DNA of 64,000 nucleotides, taken from the NCBI RefSeq assembly GCF_030866825.1, contig NZ_CP133020.1, forward strand, positions 3,348,001-3,412,000, read 5' to 3'. Shown here piece by piece: positions 51,207 to 59,538 of the stretch. Numbering within the stretch: position 1 is the first letter of the stretch; the number at the start of each line of letters is the position of its first letter. The notes beneath the pieces were generated by a model. That model did no database searches and was not told the origin of the DNA. It saw only the letters and a program-made list of their open reading frames with translations. A program made the position numbers and the translations under genes. The stretch comes from Rathayibacter sp. SW19. Lineage in GTDB: Bacteria; Actinomycetota; Actinomycetes; Actinomycetales; Microbacteriaceae.

Positions 51207-52024
51207 GACTTTCGTTTCGGTCGCTTGGCCGCCGAACTCTTCTTGCCAGCTTTGCCTACAGCGCTTTGCTTGCCCGCTTTGGCGGTTTTCGCCGCACCGG
51301 CGCCTTTCGCAGACCCGGTGCCTTTGGTGGGCCCGGCGCCTTTCGCAGCACCGGCGCCTTTCGCAGCCTTGGCCGCCTTCGCGTTCGCCTTTTTCTGCGC
51401 CGCGCTGGCCGGCCGGGCTGTGACACTGCGTGAGCTGTGCGCGGTGCGCCCGCGGACGACCCCGATGAAATCGTCGACGGCGACGCTGTCGGCATCCGGA
51501 CGGTGGAAATCGGCGGTGTGCGCGGGCCAGGCCAACGCAATGTCGGTGGACGGCGCATCCGTCACCGGACGATAGGTCACGTCACGCCGGGCGTGCAGCC
51601 GGGCGATGGACTGCGGCACGATCACGACACCGGCGCCGGCCGCGACGACTGCGATCGTCTCTTCGATGTCTCCCGAAGCGTCGTGCACCGTTTCGTCGCG
51701 CAGGTCGGCACGACTGATCTCGTCGACGGCGGCAATGGCGTGATCCTTGGGAACGACCACGACCGCGAGCTCAGTGTAGAGCGGAATGACATTGAGTCCG
51801 TCGCGGTCGATCGGCAGCCGCACGAACGCCATCTGCGCGCGGCCGTCGCGTAAGACATCCGTCTGGTCCGTGTCGGTGCGCACCAGTTCGAGGGGACGAT
51901 CGGGCCGGCGCTGCCCCCAGATTCGGGCCCATTTCGCCGGCGTGACACCGCGCACATAGCCGACGCGGAACGGCTCGACAGGCTCGCGTCTCGGTCGGGT
52001 GTGTGAATCCGCGGCCATCGTCAT
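51203..52024 (-). CDS. LysR effector-domain protein without HTH, with lysine-rich tail
   Basis: A 273-aa protein. Residues about 18-190 match the LysR substrate-binding domain (FRVGYVRGVTPAKWARIW, ELAVVVVPKDHAIAA, VAAGAGVVIVPQSIARLH), but the N-terminal winged HTH is absent and only 17 residues precede it. Residues about 205-273 are Lys/Ala/Gly-rich with KGAGAA-type hexapeptides, resembling histone H1-like or nucleoid-protein tails. The tail could supply non-specific DNA binding. It is divergent from the DUF5997 gene, a pairing I recall as common in actinobacteria. Confidence 0.88.
   Translation of the reverse strand: MTMAADSHTRPRREPVEPFRVGYVRGVTPAKWARIWGQRRPDRPLELVRTDTDQTDVLRDGRAQMAFVRLPIDRDGLNVIPLYTELAVVVVPKDHAIAAVDEISRADLRDETVHDASGDIEETIAVVAAGAGVVIVPQSIARLHARRDVTYRPVTDAPSTDIALAWPAHTADFHRPDADSVAVDDFIGVVRGRTAHSSRSVTARPASAAQKKANAKAAKAAKGAGAAKGAGPTKGTGSAKGAGAAKTAKAGKQSAVGKAGKKSSAAKRPKRKS
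51283..51372. repeat. Five 18-bp tandem units in the LysR-like gene
   Basis: CGCCTTTCGCAGACCCGG, TGCCTTTGGTGGGCCCGG, CGCCTTTCGCAGCACCGG and related units encode Lys-Gly-Ala-Gly-Ala-Ala hexapeptides in the basic tail. Confidence 0.85.
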
Positions 52025-52081
52025 CTCCCCTGTCTGCGGCGCCCGCCTGCTGCGTGACTTCTGTCAGGATACGCTGGAGCG

Positions 52082-52519
52082 ATGAGCAACGAGACGCCGA
52101 ACGCTGCACAGCCGGCCACGAAACGGCCGCAGCAGTCACAACTGATGAAGCCGGCGACAGCAGCCAAGAAGCTGGGGCTTTGTCTGCCGGCCTGCCCGGA
52201 GGCTTTCCAGAACGAGCCGATCAGCCGCTCGGCGTTCGCGGCATTGCAAGCGGAACCGCCAGCCTGGCTCATCGAACTGCGCCTGAACGGCCCGCACCCG
52301 CGCGACGTCGTGGCGCGCAAGCTCGGCGTCTCGGTGTCGGGCCTCGCACGCGCGGGCGTGACGGATGCGCTGACCACCGCACAAATCCAGGAACTTCTGG
52401 CGGCGCCACCCGCGTGGCTGGTCACGGAACGTGCGACGCAGGCTGCCGTGCGCGCCGAGAACGCGCGGGTGAACGCCCGCGATGCAGAGCGCCGCGCGCG
52501 CACCTCGCCGGTCGAGTGA
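52082..52519 (+). CDS. DUF5997 family protein
   Basis: A 145-aa cytoplasmic protein recognisable by MKPATAAKKLGLCLPACPEAFQ and PPAWLIELRLNGPHPRDVVARKLGVSVSGLARAGV, which contains an HTH-like segment. DUF5997 proteins are restricted to actinobacteria and have no known function. The gene is divergent from the LysR-like gene with 57 bp between, so they share a control region. A copy of the palindromic repeat follows its stop codon. Confidence 0.88.
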   Translation: MSNETPNAAQPATKRPQQSQLMKPATAAKKLGLCLPACPEAFQNEPISRSAFAALQAEPPAWLIELRLNGPHPRDVVARKLGVSVSGLARAGVTDALTTAQIQELLAAPPAWLVTERATQAAVRAENARVNARDAERRARTSPVE

Positions 52520-52537
52520 CTCGAGACCGTTAAGCCC

Positions 52538-52745
52538 GTTGGTCGAATAGCCCGCGAGCGCCAGCGAGCGAGCACCTCTTCGGTGGTCGAGTAGCCCGCG
52601 AGCGCCAGCGAGCGAGCACCTCCCCGCTGGTCGAGTAGCCCGCGAGCGCCAGCGAGCGAGCGTATCGAGACCAAGGGCCATCTGCAGAACACAGTCCGGT
52701 CTCGATACGCGTCCTCGCTGCGCTCGGGCGCTACTCGACCAACAT
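52538..52745. repeat. REP-like palindromic repeat, copy 5, with three left arms
   Basis: Three near-identical left arms GGTCGAGTAGCCCGCGAGCG (first with one change) occur with a 45-bp period starting at 52542, 52583 and 52628, then GTATCGAGACC, and the opposite arm from about 52699 (GGTCTCGATACGCGTCCTCG to CTACTCGACCAAC). It fills the gap between convergent DUF5997 and AidB-like genes. Confidence 0.92.
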
Positions 52746-52753
52746 GGCGCCGC

Positions 52754-54397
52754 TCAGGCGCGGGCGAGGATCGCCGACGTATCGACGCCGAGAGGCAGCG
52801 TGCCGTAGAGCCTGCCACGATCAGGTCCAAGCCGTGCGTGGATGAATGCGTCCGAGACGGCAGAGGGAGCCGAGCGCACCAGCAGCGATGCCTGAAGTGC
52901 GAGGGCCATCGCCTCAACAAGTCGACGGGCGGCGAGGGCCGCACCGACGGCATCCGCTTGGGCGACCTCGTGCAGAATCCGCCGGGTCTGCCGCAGGTGT
53001 GCGTCAAGCACCGGATGTGCACCGGCGGCCAGGGAGACCTCGAGGTCGAACGCATCCGCCGTGTCGGGCTCGCGGTTCAGCGCCCGCAGCACGTCGAGGG
53101 CGATCACGTTGCCTGAGCCTTCCCAAATGGCCATCACCGGCTGTTCGCGATAGCGACGCGCGAGCGGGAACTCCTCGATATAGCCGTTGCCGCCGAGACA
53201 TTCGAGTGCTTCGTAAGCGTGTTCCGGCCCGCGCTTGCAGATCCAGTACTTCGACACCGACGTGGCGAGGCGGCGAAACGCCCGCTCCTGATCGCTCGCA
53301 TCCGCGTCGTGCGCGCGTGCCAGGCGCAACGCTGTTGCCGTCGCCGCTTCCGACTCCAGCGCCAGGTCGGCCAGAACGGATGCCATCGCCGGCTGGTCGA
53401 TCAACTCGGCTCCGAATGCGCGCCGATGCCGGGCGTGCCAGGTCGCTTCTGCCACCGCCTGGCGCATTCCGGCGGCTGTGCCCAGCACGCAGTCCAGCCG
53501 GGTGCGGGCCACCATCTCGATGATCGTGCGCACTCCGCGGCCTTCCTCACCGACGAGCTGCCCGACCGTGCCCTCGAACTCGACCTCGCAGGATGCATTG
53601 GACCGGTTGCCGAGCTTGTCCTTGAGCCGTTGGATGCGGAACACGTTTCGCATCCCGTCGCCCAGCACACGGGGCACGAGAAAACAGCTCAGCCCGGCGG
53701 GCGCCTGCGCGAGCACCAGAAAGCCGTCGGACATCGGTGCGCTGCAGAACCACTTGTGGCCGGTGAGCCGCCAACCGTTGTCGTCTGCGTTGCTGGCGCG
53801 AATCGCACGGGTTGTGCCGGCGCGCACATCCGACCCGCCCTGCTTCTCGGTCATGACCATTCCGAACAGAGCGGATGGCGTTCCCCACGACGCCCCCGCA
53901 CGCAGATTCGGATCGTACTCGCGGCTGAGCAGCCGCGGCAGCCAGCGCTCTGCGAGTTCCGGAGTGGTCTGCAGCGCGGGCACCGCTGCGTGCGTCATCG
54001 AGACCGGGCACGCGTGCCCCGGCTCAACCTGCGCGTAGAGCATGAACGTGGCAGCCCGCGCTACGTTCGCGCCGGGCCGAGGCTGCGCCCACGCCGACGT
54101 GTGCGCACCGTGCGCGACCGCCGAGGCGAGAATGCGGTGATACGACGGGTCGTATTCGACCTCGTCGATGCGGTGACCGTAGCGGTCATGGGTGTGCAGC
54201 ACCGGCCTCAGCGTGTTGGCGCGCTCGGCGTCCTGCTGGAATTCTGCGGTGCCGACAATGCGCCCGACGCGGTGCAGCTGCGGGATCGCCCACCCGGCGT
54301 CGTAGTGCGCGACCGCTTCGACCAGCGGCGCATTCAGCGCGAACTCGTCGAGACCGGATCGCGGCGGAACCTGATTGATGACCTCGTGCGTGCCCAT
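52754..54397 (-). CDS. AidB-like acyl-CoA dehydrogenase family flavoprotein
   Basis: A 547-aa FAD protein. FGMVMTEKQGGSDVRAGTTRA, WRLTGHKWFCSAPMSDGFLVLAQ and ECLGGNGYIEEFPLARRYREQPVMAIWEGSGNVIALDVLRA (in sections) match AidB of the alkylation response, including the tetrameric, DNA-associated subclass. AidB protects DNA from alkylation, though its chemistry is debated. The catalytic Glu region (IWEGSGN) is kept. It is an isolated minus-strand gene; no ada or alkA gene is in the window. Confidence 0.92.
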   Translation of the reverse strand: MGTHEVINQVPPRSGLDEFALNAPLVEAVAHYDAGWAIPQLHRVGRIVGTAEFQQDAERANTLRPVLHTHDRYGHRIDEVEYDPSYHRILASAVAHGAHTSAWAQPRPGANVARAATFMLYAQVEPGHACPVSMTHAAVPALQTTPELAERWLPRLLSREYDPNLRAGASWGTPSALFGMVMTEKQGGSDVRAGTTRAIRASNADDNGWRLTGHKWFCSAPMSDGFLVLAQAPAGLSCFLVPRVLGDGMRNVFRIQRLKDKLGNRSNASCEVEFEGTVGQLVGEEGRGVRTIIEMVARTRLDCVLGTAAGMRQAVAEATWHARHRRAFGAELIDQPAMASVLADLALESEAATATALRLARAHDADASDQERAFRRLATSVSKYWICKRGPEHAYEALECLGGNGYIEEFPLARRYREQPVMAIWEGSGNVIALDVLRALNREPDTADAFDLEVSLAAGAHPVLDAHLRQTRRILHEVAQADAVGAALAARRLVEAMALALQASLLVRSAPSAVSDAFIHARLGPDRGRLYGTLPLGVDTSAILARA

Positions 54398-54519
54398 CGC
54401 TCGCCTGCCCTGCCTTCATGCGTTCGTGGCATCATTGCCCGTACTGACCGTGCTCTCCCATCTTCGACGTTTCGTTGCGTGTGCGCCAGCGTGCGCGGCG
54501 GTGGGGCAAGAATAGTTGC

Positions 54520-54810
54520 ATGATTCGACGACGGGTGCTCGTTCACGGGCGCGTTCAGGGCGTCGGATTCCGTTACTCGTGCGCCATTGAAGCGCAAGCG
54601 CACAACGTCGGCGGCTGGGTACGCAACCGACCGGACGGCGCCGTCGAGGCGCTCTTCGAAGGTGCTGAAACGGATGTCGCTGCTCTCGTCGAATGGATGC
54701 GCACCGGCCCGCCGTGGGCGCACGTTCGCGCAGTCGAGGTGGTCGAGGAAGGTGCTGACGAAGGTGCCGCGGACGGCGCCGTCACGATCGATTTCGAGAT
54801 TCGCGGCTAG
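54520..54810 (+). CDS. acyP: Acylphosphatase
   Basis: A 96-aa acylphosphatase that hydrolyses the carboxyl-phosphate bond of acyl phosphates. The catalytic Arg18 is in VHGRVQGVGFRYS and Asn36 in GGWVRNRPDGAVEA. The fold is a small ferredoxin-like sandwich and the length is typical. ATG 54520 gives the normal start (MIRRRVLVHG). It lies between the divergent AidB-like gene and the convergent M18 peptidase gene. Confidence 0.96.
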   Translation: MIRRRVLVHGRVQGVGFRYSCAIEAQAHNVGGWVRNRPDGAVEALFEGAETDVAALVEWMRTGPPWAHVRAVEVVEEGADEGAADGAVTIDFEIRG

Positions 54811-54819
54811 CGCTGCAGG

Positions 54820-54878
54820 TGCGCCACTTCCGCTGCTATGCGCCCCGTGAACTGGCGCACAGGGCACGAAGTGGCGCA
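54820..54878. terminator. Inverted repeat between convergent acyP and M18 genes
   Basis: TGCGCCACTTC (54820-54830) pairs with GAAGTGGCGCA (54868-54878). The hairpin starts 9 bp after the acyP stop and ends 19 bp before the peptidase stop. No T-tract follows; a bidirectional terminator is a reasonable guess. Confidence 0.45.
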
Positions 54879-54897
54879 GCGAGCCGCTCAACTCCGC

Positions 54898-56211
54898 TCA
54901 GGCAACGCCCGTTGCGGTCGGCACGAAGAACTCGGTGATCGCCGCCGTCAAGAACAATGGGTCGTCGACGTGACACAACTCGCGGGCGGAGTGCATCGAC
55001 AGCAGCGGAACGCCGACATCAACGGTGCGGATCCCGAGTCGCGTCGCCGTCAAGGGGCCGATCGTCGTGCCGCACGGCACCGTGTTGTTCGACACGAACT
55101 CCTGATACGGAACGCCGGCTCGCCCACACAACCGCGCCCACAGGGCGGCGCCGTGCGCATCCGTTGCGTAGCGTTGGTTGGCGTTGATCTTCAGCAATGG
55201 GCCACCGCCGGCGATAGGCCGATTCACTGGGTCGTGTCGCTCGGGATAGTTCGGGTGGATCGCGTGGCCGGCATCCGCAGACACACACCAGGATGCCGCA
55301 AACGCACGCAGTCGATCGGCAGCGCTTGCACCGGCCGACGCAGCAATGCGCGTCAGGATGTCTTCCAGCAGCGGACCGTTCGCGCCGGACCGTGATTCCG
55401 AACCGAGTTCCTCGTGGTCGAAGGCCGCGAGCACGTTGATCTGCGGTGCGCCGACGCCGGCGCTGGCCTCGGCGCCCGCGTCGGCCGAAGCGATCAGAGC
55501 CGCAAGACCGGCATAGACGGACGAGAGGTTGTCGAGCCTGCCCGCCGCGAACAGCTCGCCGTCAAGACCGAACCGGCGTGGCGCCTGGGTGTCGGCGGTC
55601 AGGAGGTCGTAACCGGCGACATCCGCTGCAGCCACGCCGGCAAGGCCGGCCAGGTGGGCGATGAGGTCTGCGTGGGCGACATCACCGACGCCGAAGACGG
55701 GAGTGAGCTGACGTTGACGGTCGAGGGTGAGCGCGGTGTTGGCCTCGCGGTCCAGGTGTATTGCCAGCTGCGGGATGCGCAGGAAGGGGCCCGTGCGCAC
55801 GAGCCGAGTAGCGCCATCCGTTGTCACAATGCGCCCGGCAAGTTCGAGTTCACGGTCAAGCCAGGAGTTCAAGAGCGGCCCACCATACACTTCAACGCCG
55901 GCCTGCAACCAACCGTATGCCCCGATGGTCGGCTTCGGTTTCAGCTTGAACGCGGGAGAATCCGTGTGCGCGCCGAGGATGCGAAACGGCATGGTCGGTG
56001 TCGCACCAGTGGGTTGAAGCCATGCAACGATCGCGCCGTCTCGCAGCACGTAGTGTCCGCCGGCACCCAACTCCCAGTGCTCAGTTTCGTCCAAAGCGAC
56101 AAATCCAGCGGCGTCGAGACGGCGGCCGACTTCCGCCGCAGCATGATAGGACGTGGGCGACGCCGAAATGAACGCACCGAGATCGTCGATGGAGGCAGGG
56201 GCAACGGTCAT
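54898..56211 (-). CDS. apeB: M18 family aminopeptidase
   Basis: A 437-aa zinc aminopeptidase of the DAP/ApeB family. GAHTDSPAFKLKPKP (first metal His/Asp), RLDNLSSVYAGL (bridging Asp), AAFDHEELGSESRSGA (Glu pair), and the terminal LLSMHSARELCHVDD (last metal His) are all present. M18 enzymes form dodecameric tetrahedra and release acidic or neutral N-terminal residues. ATG 56211 fits the family start; the upstream part of the frame is arginine-rich noise. Confidence 0.95.
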   Translation of the reverse strand: MTVAPASIDDLGAFISASPTSYHAAAEVGRRLDAAGFVALDETEHWELGAGGHYVLRDGAIVAWLQPTGATPTMPFRILGAHTDSPAFKLKPKPTIGAYGWLQAGVEVYGGPLLNSWLDRELELAGRIVTTDGATRLVRTGPFLRIPQLAIHLDREANTALTLDRQRQLTPVFGVGDVAHADLIAHLAGLAGVAAADVAGYDLLTADTQAPRRFGLDGELFAAGRLDNLSSVYAGLAALIASADAGAEASAGVGAPQINVLAAFDHEELGSESRSGANGPLLEDILTRIAASAGASAADRLRAFAASWCVSADAGHAIHPNYPERHDPVNRPIAGGGPLLKINANQRYATDAHGAALWARLCGRAGVPYQEFVSNNTVPCGTTIGPLTATRLGIRTVDVGVPLLSMHSARELCHVDDPLFLTAAITEFFVPTATGVA

Positions 56212-56218
56212 GCTCCCA

Positions 56219-56554
56219 TCAAACCACCACGCACTCGCCGGACTGCACCCGTGCGCCCGCTGCAGGCGCACACAGCGTCGCCGCGCTTTCTGCGCGCCCT
56301 CGCGGAAGATCCGCCTCGCGCACCGCGGCATCCTGCACGAACCGCTCTGTCAGCCGCACTCCTGGAATTGCGTCGGCCGATGCCGTCGCGCGACCGTGCG
56401 CCCGAACCCGTGCGATGAGCCGGTCGACCATCCCAGGGCGCGAGAACTTCGCTCGTGGATCGCCAATGCTGCGTTGTGCGATCGACCGGTAGTACGCCTC
56501 GCGATCTGCCTGCTGCTCGTGCAATCGCTGTGCCGCGTATGTGTCGATGAACAT
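56219..56554 (-). CDS. Small hypothetical protein
   Basis: A 111-aa product, 7 bp upstream of the peptidase gene on the same strand. The first 60 residues (MFIDTYAAQRLHEQQADREAYY...PGMVDRLIARVRAH) look like a genuine helical, charged protein of the kind often seen in Microbacteriaceae; the remainder is low-complexity. I do not recognise a family. The true end could be earlier in evolution but no stop is present. Confidence rests on codon pattern and position. Confidence 0.55.
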   Translation of the reverse strand: MFIDTYAAQRLHEQQADREAYYRSIAQRSIGDPRAKFSRPGMVDRLIARVRAHGRATASADAIPGVRLTERFVQDAAVREADLPRGRAESAATLCAPAAGARVQSGECVVV

Positions 56555-56751
56555 GATGCTGATTCCTCTGTCTCCGCGATTTCCTGCGCCGCTACTTCCT
56601 GCGCTGCTGCTTCCTGCTTCCTACGTCTTCTATGCTCGTTTCTAAGGCGGGTCCGGCGGATCGGGCAGATGCCTTATCTTCGCCTCACACTTCGCTTGGA
56701 ACGGGCAAAGTTTTCGTGCGCTTCTGGTTGATTCCGCCGTACGCTCGGGTT

Positions 56752-57357
56752 ATGGCCCTTACAAATCCCGACCCGAATCCGGCCGAATCCCACTCTGATG
56801 ACCGCATACCCGCTTCTGACGAGAACAGTCCTGCGTCCGATCAGCGCAATCCCGGAGAGTTGCCGCTCACAGACATCCCGCTCAAGACGATCGATGGAGA
56901 CCCCACCACCCTGGCCGCGTGGGCCGGCGAGGTCCTGCTGATTGTCAACGTCGCTTCACGCTGCGGCCTCGCGCCGCAGTATGAGCAACTCGAAGAGCTG
57001 CAGAAGACGTATGGCGATCGCGGCTTCACCGTGCTCGGGTTCCCCAGCAACCAGTTCCTGCAAGAACTCAGCAGTACCGAAGCGATCAAGGCTTACTGCT
57101 CGACGACCTGGGGGGTGACCTTCCCCATGTTCGAGACAATCCACGTGAACGGACGCCACCAGCATCCGCTCTACACGCGGCTGACCAAGACCCCGGATGC
57201 CGCCGGCAAGACCGGACGGATTACCTGGAACTTCGAGAAATTCGTGATCACGCCCGCAGGAGAAGTGCACCGGTTCAGCCCGCGCACCCGCCCGGATGCG
57301 CCCGAGATCGTCGGCCTCATCGAATCGTCGCTGGACTCGGTCACGCCGGCTGCTTGA
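56752..57357 (+). CDS. Glutathione peroxidase family protein (thioredoxin-dependent type)
   Basis: A 201-aa Cys-type GPx. The peroxidatic Cys71 is in LLIVNVASRCGLAPQYEQL; the second motif reads GFPSNQF, with Ser where the common sequence has Cys, and WNFEKFVI supplies the Trp and Asn of the catalytic tetrad. An extra N-terminal 40 residues rich in Pro, Ser and Asp precede the core. The bacterial enzymes normally use thioredoxin and reduce hydro- or lipid peroxides. ATG 56752 is chosen as the first plausible start. Confidence 0.92.
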   Translation: MALTNPDPNPAESHSDDRIPASDENSPASDQRNPGELPLTDIPLKTIDGDPTTLAAWAGEVLLIVNVASRCGLAPQYEQLEELQKTYGDRGFTVLGFPSNQFLQELSSTEAIKAYCSTTWGVTFPMFETIHVNGRHQHPLYTRLTKTPDAAGKTGRITWNFEKFVITPAGEVHRFSPRTRPDAPEIVGLIESSLDSVTPAA

Positions 57358-57425
57358 GCACCGCCAGACGCTGATCGCCGCCAGCCGTCTCATGGCGGGC
57401 AGAGGCCTCATTGCCATCAGCCGTC

Positions 57426-57866
57426 TCACGCCGGCTGCTTGAGCGCGCGCAGGCTGCTGTCGATTCCAGAGCGAAGTTCCAGAAGTGAGCACATCATGCC
57501 TTGGGCGTCGATCAGCCGACGGCCAACGATGAAGCCCGCCAAGGCATCCGTAATCCGCAGTTGAACGCGCCGGTCGACAGGATCAGCGGGCATCCACTCG
57601 TCGGAAACGAACGAACCCAGCGCGCAGATCAAGTCGTCCGCGTGCATCGTGCGCACGAACGCGTCGGTCGGATGGAACTCGCGTTCGGCCGCCAACAGCG
57701 TGCAATCGCTGTGTATGAGCACGCGCTCGCCGTCCGACTCGAGACAGGCACGCAGGCGATCCTGCGCACCCTCGATTCGTCGTCGACGCAACCCGAACTT
57801 GCCCTCGAGCTGCCCTTGGAAGAATGCGGAAAGAATTTCATCGATGTGTGGTCGTATTTGACTCAT
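57426..57866 (-). CDS. Conserved-looking hypothetical protein
   Basis: A 146-aa mixed alpha/beta protein (MSQIRPHIDEILSAFFQGQLEGKFGLRRRRIEGAQDRLRACLES in sections; LIHSDCTLLAAEREFHPTDAFVRTMHADDLICALGSFV). The composition and codon bias look like a real gene. I do not recognise the domain. ATG 57866 is used because the six upstream residues are atypical. It converges on the peroxidase gene; both genes stop inside copies of the same 19-bp sequence. Confidence 0.65.
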   Translation of the reverse strand: MSQIRPHIDEILSAFFQGQLEGKFGLRRRRIEGAQDRLRACLESDGERVLIHSDCTLLAAEREFHPTDAFVRTMHADDLICALGSFVSDEWMPADPVDRRVQLRITDALAGFIVGRRLIDAQGMMCSLLELRSGIDSSLRALKQPA

Positions 57867-57945
57867 GTTCGAATCTTCCCTCACACCACCGACATTCGAT
57901 CACGAACATCCGTTCGTTGCAGCGCGACACGCAGCCGCTCGCGGT

Positions 57946-59073
57946 TCAGCGCCGGAGGAAGCGCGCCCGCGCGATCAAATACAGGCCATATGCAACGAAT
58001 CCGATTGCGATGAGAATGAGCAGCAGTGCGCCGGACGGCAGCGTGGTGAGGTAGCGCAGGGCGCCGTCGAGCCCGGTGAATTTGGTGGCATCGGTGAACA
58101 GCGCGGCGACGAGCGCAAGACCCGCGATGATCAAGAATGCGACGCCCTTGGCGACGTGGCCGATCAGGCCCAGCGCGGCGACGATCACGCGCGCTGCGCC
58201 GGTGAGGGGTTGATTCTCTTCCCGGAACCGCAGCGTCACGCCCCGGATCAGGTGAGCGGTTCCGATGCCGCCACTCACGAGGGCGACACCGATGAGCACG
58301 ACGGTCCCACCGGGGCGCTGCAGCAGCATTGCGCTCAGCTTCGATGCTGTATTCGGGCTTTCGTGCGCACCAAGTGCGAAGATCAGCGTCACCAAGCCGA
58401 CACCGGCGAATCCGATGGCCTTTCCGAAGTCCGTGAGCCTTCGCATCAAGAGGGTGCGTCGGCGCGGGGCGGTGACCCACGCGGCATCCGTCAGTTGCCA
58501 GAAGGCGAGGCCGAACAGTGAGACCGCGGCAATCCAGAGCAGCAGTACACCGCCCGGCGTATTCGCGATCGCGCTGAGAGCACCGGATTGATCTGCGTGC
58601 CCGGCGAGACCGAACGCCACACCGATCGCGATCGCGCCGATGATGATGTGAACGAGCCCGTTCGAGACGAGTCCGGCGCGCGCCAGCCAGCGCACCACTG
58701 CGCTCTCGTTCGCGCGACGCGCGGCCGCCCTGACGTCTTCACGCACGGCCTCGCGCACATCGCTGTGCCGGCCGGCGCTGTGCGGGTCGTCGCTGTGCTT
58801 GTCGTCGCTGTGCGGGGCTTCGCTGTGCGGGGCTTCGCTGTGCTTGTCGGTGCTGTGCTTGTCGGCGCTGTGCTTGTCGTCGCTGTGCTTGTCGTCGCTG
58901 TGCTTGTCGGCGCTGTGCAGGTCGTCGCGGTGCGGGGCTTCGCTGACGGCAGCGCTAGCGCCGGCGAGCCCAGCTTCGATGTTCTGCGATGCCTTCGCGC
59001 GTGTTGTCTTCCGGCCGGCTGGCTTTTGGCCCGGCTGTGGCGCGGCCCGGCCCGGCGATGTCGGGCGACTCAT
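57946..59073 (-). CDS. DUF1206 membrane protein with N-terminal pentapeptide repeats
   Basis: A 375-aa protein whose C-terminal 250 residues hold six transmembrane helices arranged as three DUF1206 repeats (ARAGLVSNGLVHIIIGAIAIGVAFG; GFAGVGLVTLIFALGA; HVAKGVAFLIIAGLALVAALF). The family has no known function. Residues about 48-107 are pentapeptides such as DDKHS, ADKHS and EAPHS encoded by twelve 15-bp units. The histidine-rich cytoplasmic tail may bind metal or be merely disordered. Confidence 0.9.
   Translation of the reverse strand: MSRPTSPGRAAPQPGQKPAGRKTTRAKASQNIEAGLAGASAAVSEAPHRDDLHSADKHSDDKHSDDKHSADKHSTDKHSEAPHSEAPHSDDKHSDDPHSAGRHSDVREAVREDVRAAARRANESAVVRWLARAGLVSNGLVHIIIGAIAIGVAFGLAGHADQSGALSAIANTPGGVLLLWIAAVSLFGLAFWQLTDAAWVTAPRRRTLLMRRLTDFGKAIGFAGVGLVTLIFALGAHESPNTASKLSAMLLQRPGGTVVLIGVALVSGGIGTAHLIRGVTLRFREENQPLTGAARVIVAALGLIGHVAKGVAFLIIAGLALVAALFTDATKFTGLDGALRYLTTLPSGALLLILIAIGFVAYGLYLIARARFLRR
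58759..58938. repeat. Twelve 15-bp tandem units in the DUF1206 gene
   Basis: GTCGCTGTGCTTGTC, TTCGCTGTGCGGGGC, GGCGCTGTGCTTGTC and variants run without a break. This is the longest coding array in the window and encodes (D/A/T)DKHS and EAPHS units. Confidence 0.95.
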
Positions 59074-59267
59074 TGCGGATGCCGCTGGCTCAGCATGATT
59101 CTCATCCTACGAGTGCGCAGGATTCAGCCTGCGCGACCGAGGCCGCCTTGGCCCCACAGGCGCCACTCAATTGACGTTGTGCACGGATTGCAGGCGCGCC
59201 CGATCCAACGCTGCGCTTCATGCCAAGATCGAGGCATGACAAGTGATGGTAGAGAGGTAGACAAGCA

Positions 59268-59284
59268 TGGTAGATTATCTACCA
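59268..59284. promoter_or_regulatory. Palindromic operator at the vapB start codon
   Basis: TGGTAGAT-T-ATCTACCA is a perfect 17-bp palindrome that ends on the A of the vapB ATG. Two further GGTAGA half sites lie at about 59248 and 59256. VapB antitoxins autoregulate through such sites. Confidence 0.7.
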
Positions 59285-59538
59285 TGGCGTTGAACATCAA
59301 GGACGAAGCGGTGCATGCACTGGTCCGCGAACTCGCTGCTCTCACCGGCGAGAGCCAAACTCGAGCGGTTGCGACGGCGGTGCAAGCGAGCCTTGAACGG
59401 TTGCGATCGGCGCCCGCTGAGTCTGTTGGAACACGACTACTGCAGATCGGTCGGGATTGTGCACGACATTTGGATGCAGCCACGCGAACGCTGGACCACG
59501 GCGAATTGCTGTACGACGCGGAGGGGCTTCCTCGATGA
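59284..59538 (+). CDS. vapB: VapB-type antitoxin
   Basis: An 84-aa antitoxin of the PSK-type VapB group: [41 protein letters not shown] (in sections) is a ribbon-helix-helix-like DNA-binding part, and the C-terminal tail ([23 protein letters not shown]) contacts and blocks VapC. ATG 59284 matches relatives; an in-frame ATG at 59236 would put the operator inside the gene. It overlaps vapC by 4 bp (ATGA), typical for TA pairs. Confidence 0.93.
   Translation: MALNIKDEAVHALVRELAALTGESQTRAVATAVQASLERLRSAPAESVGTRLLQIGRDCARHLDAATRTLDHGELLYDAEGLPR

Noticed and set aside
56950..56990. Selenocysteine-type glutathione peroxidase
   Set aside because: The active-site codon is TGC (Cys), not an in-frame TGA.
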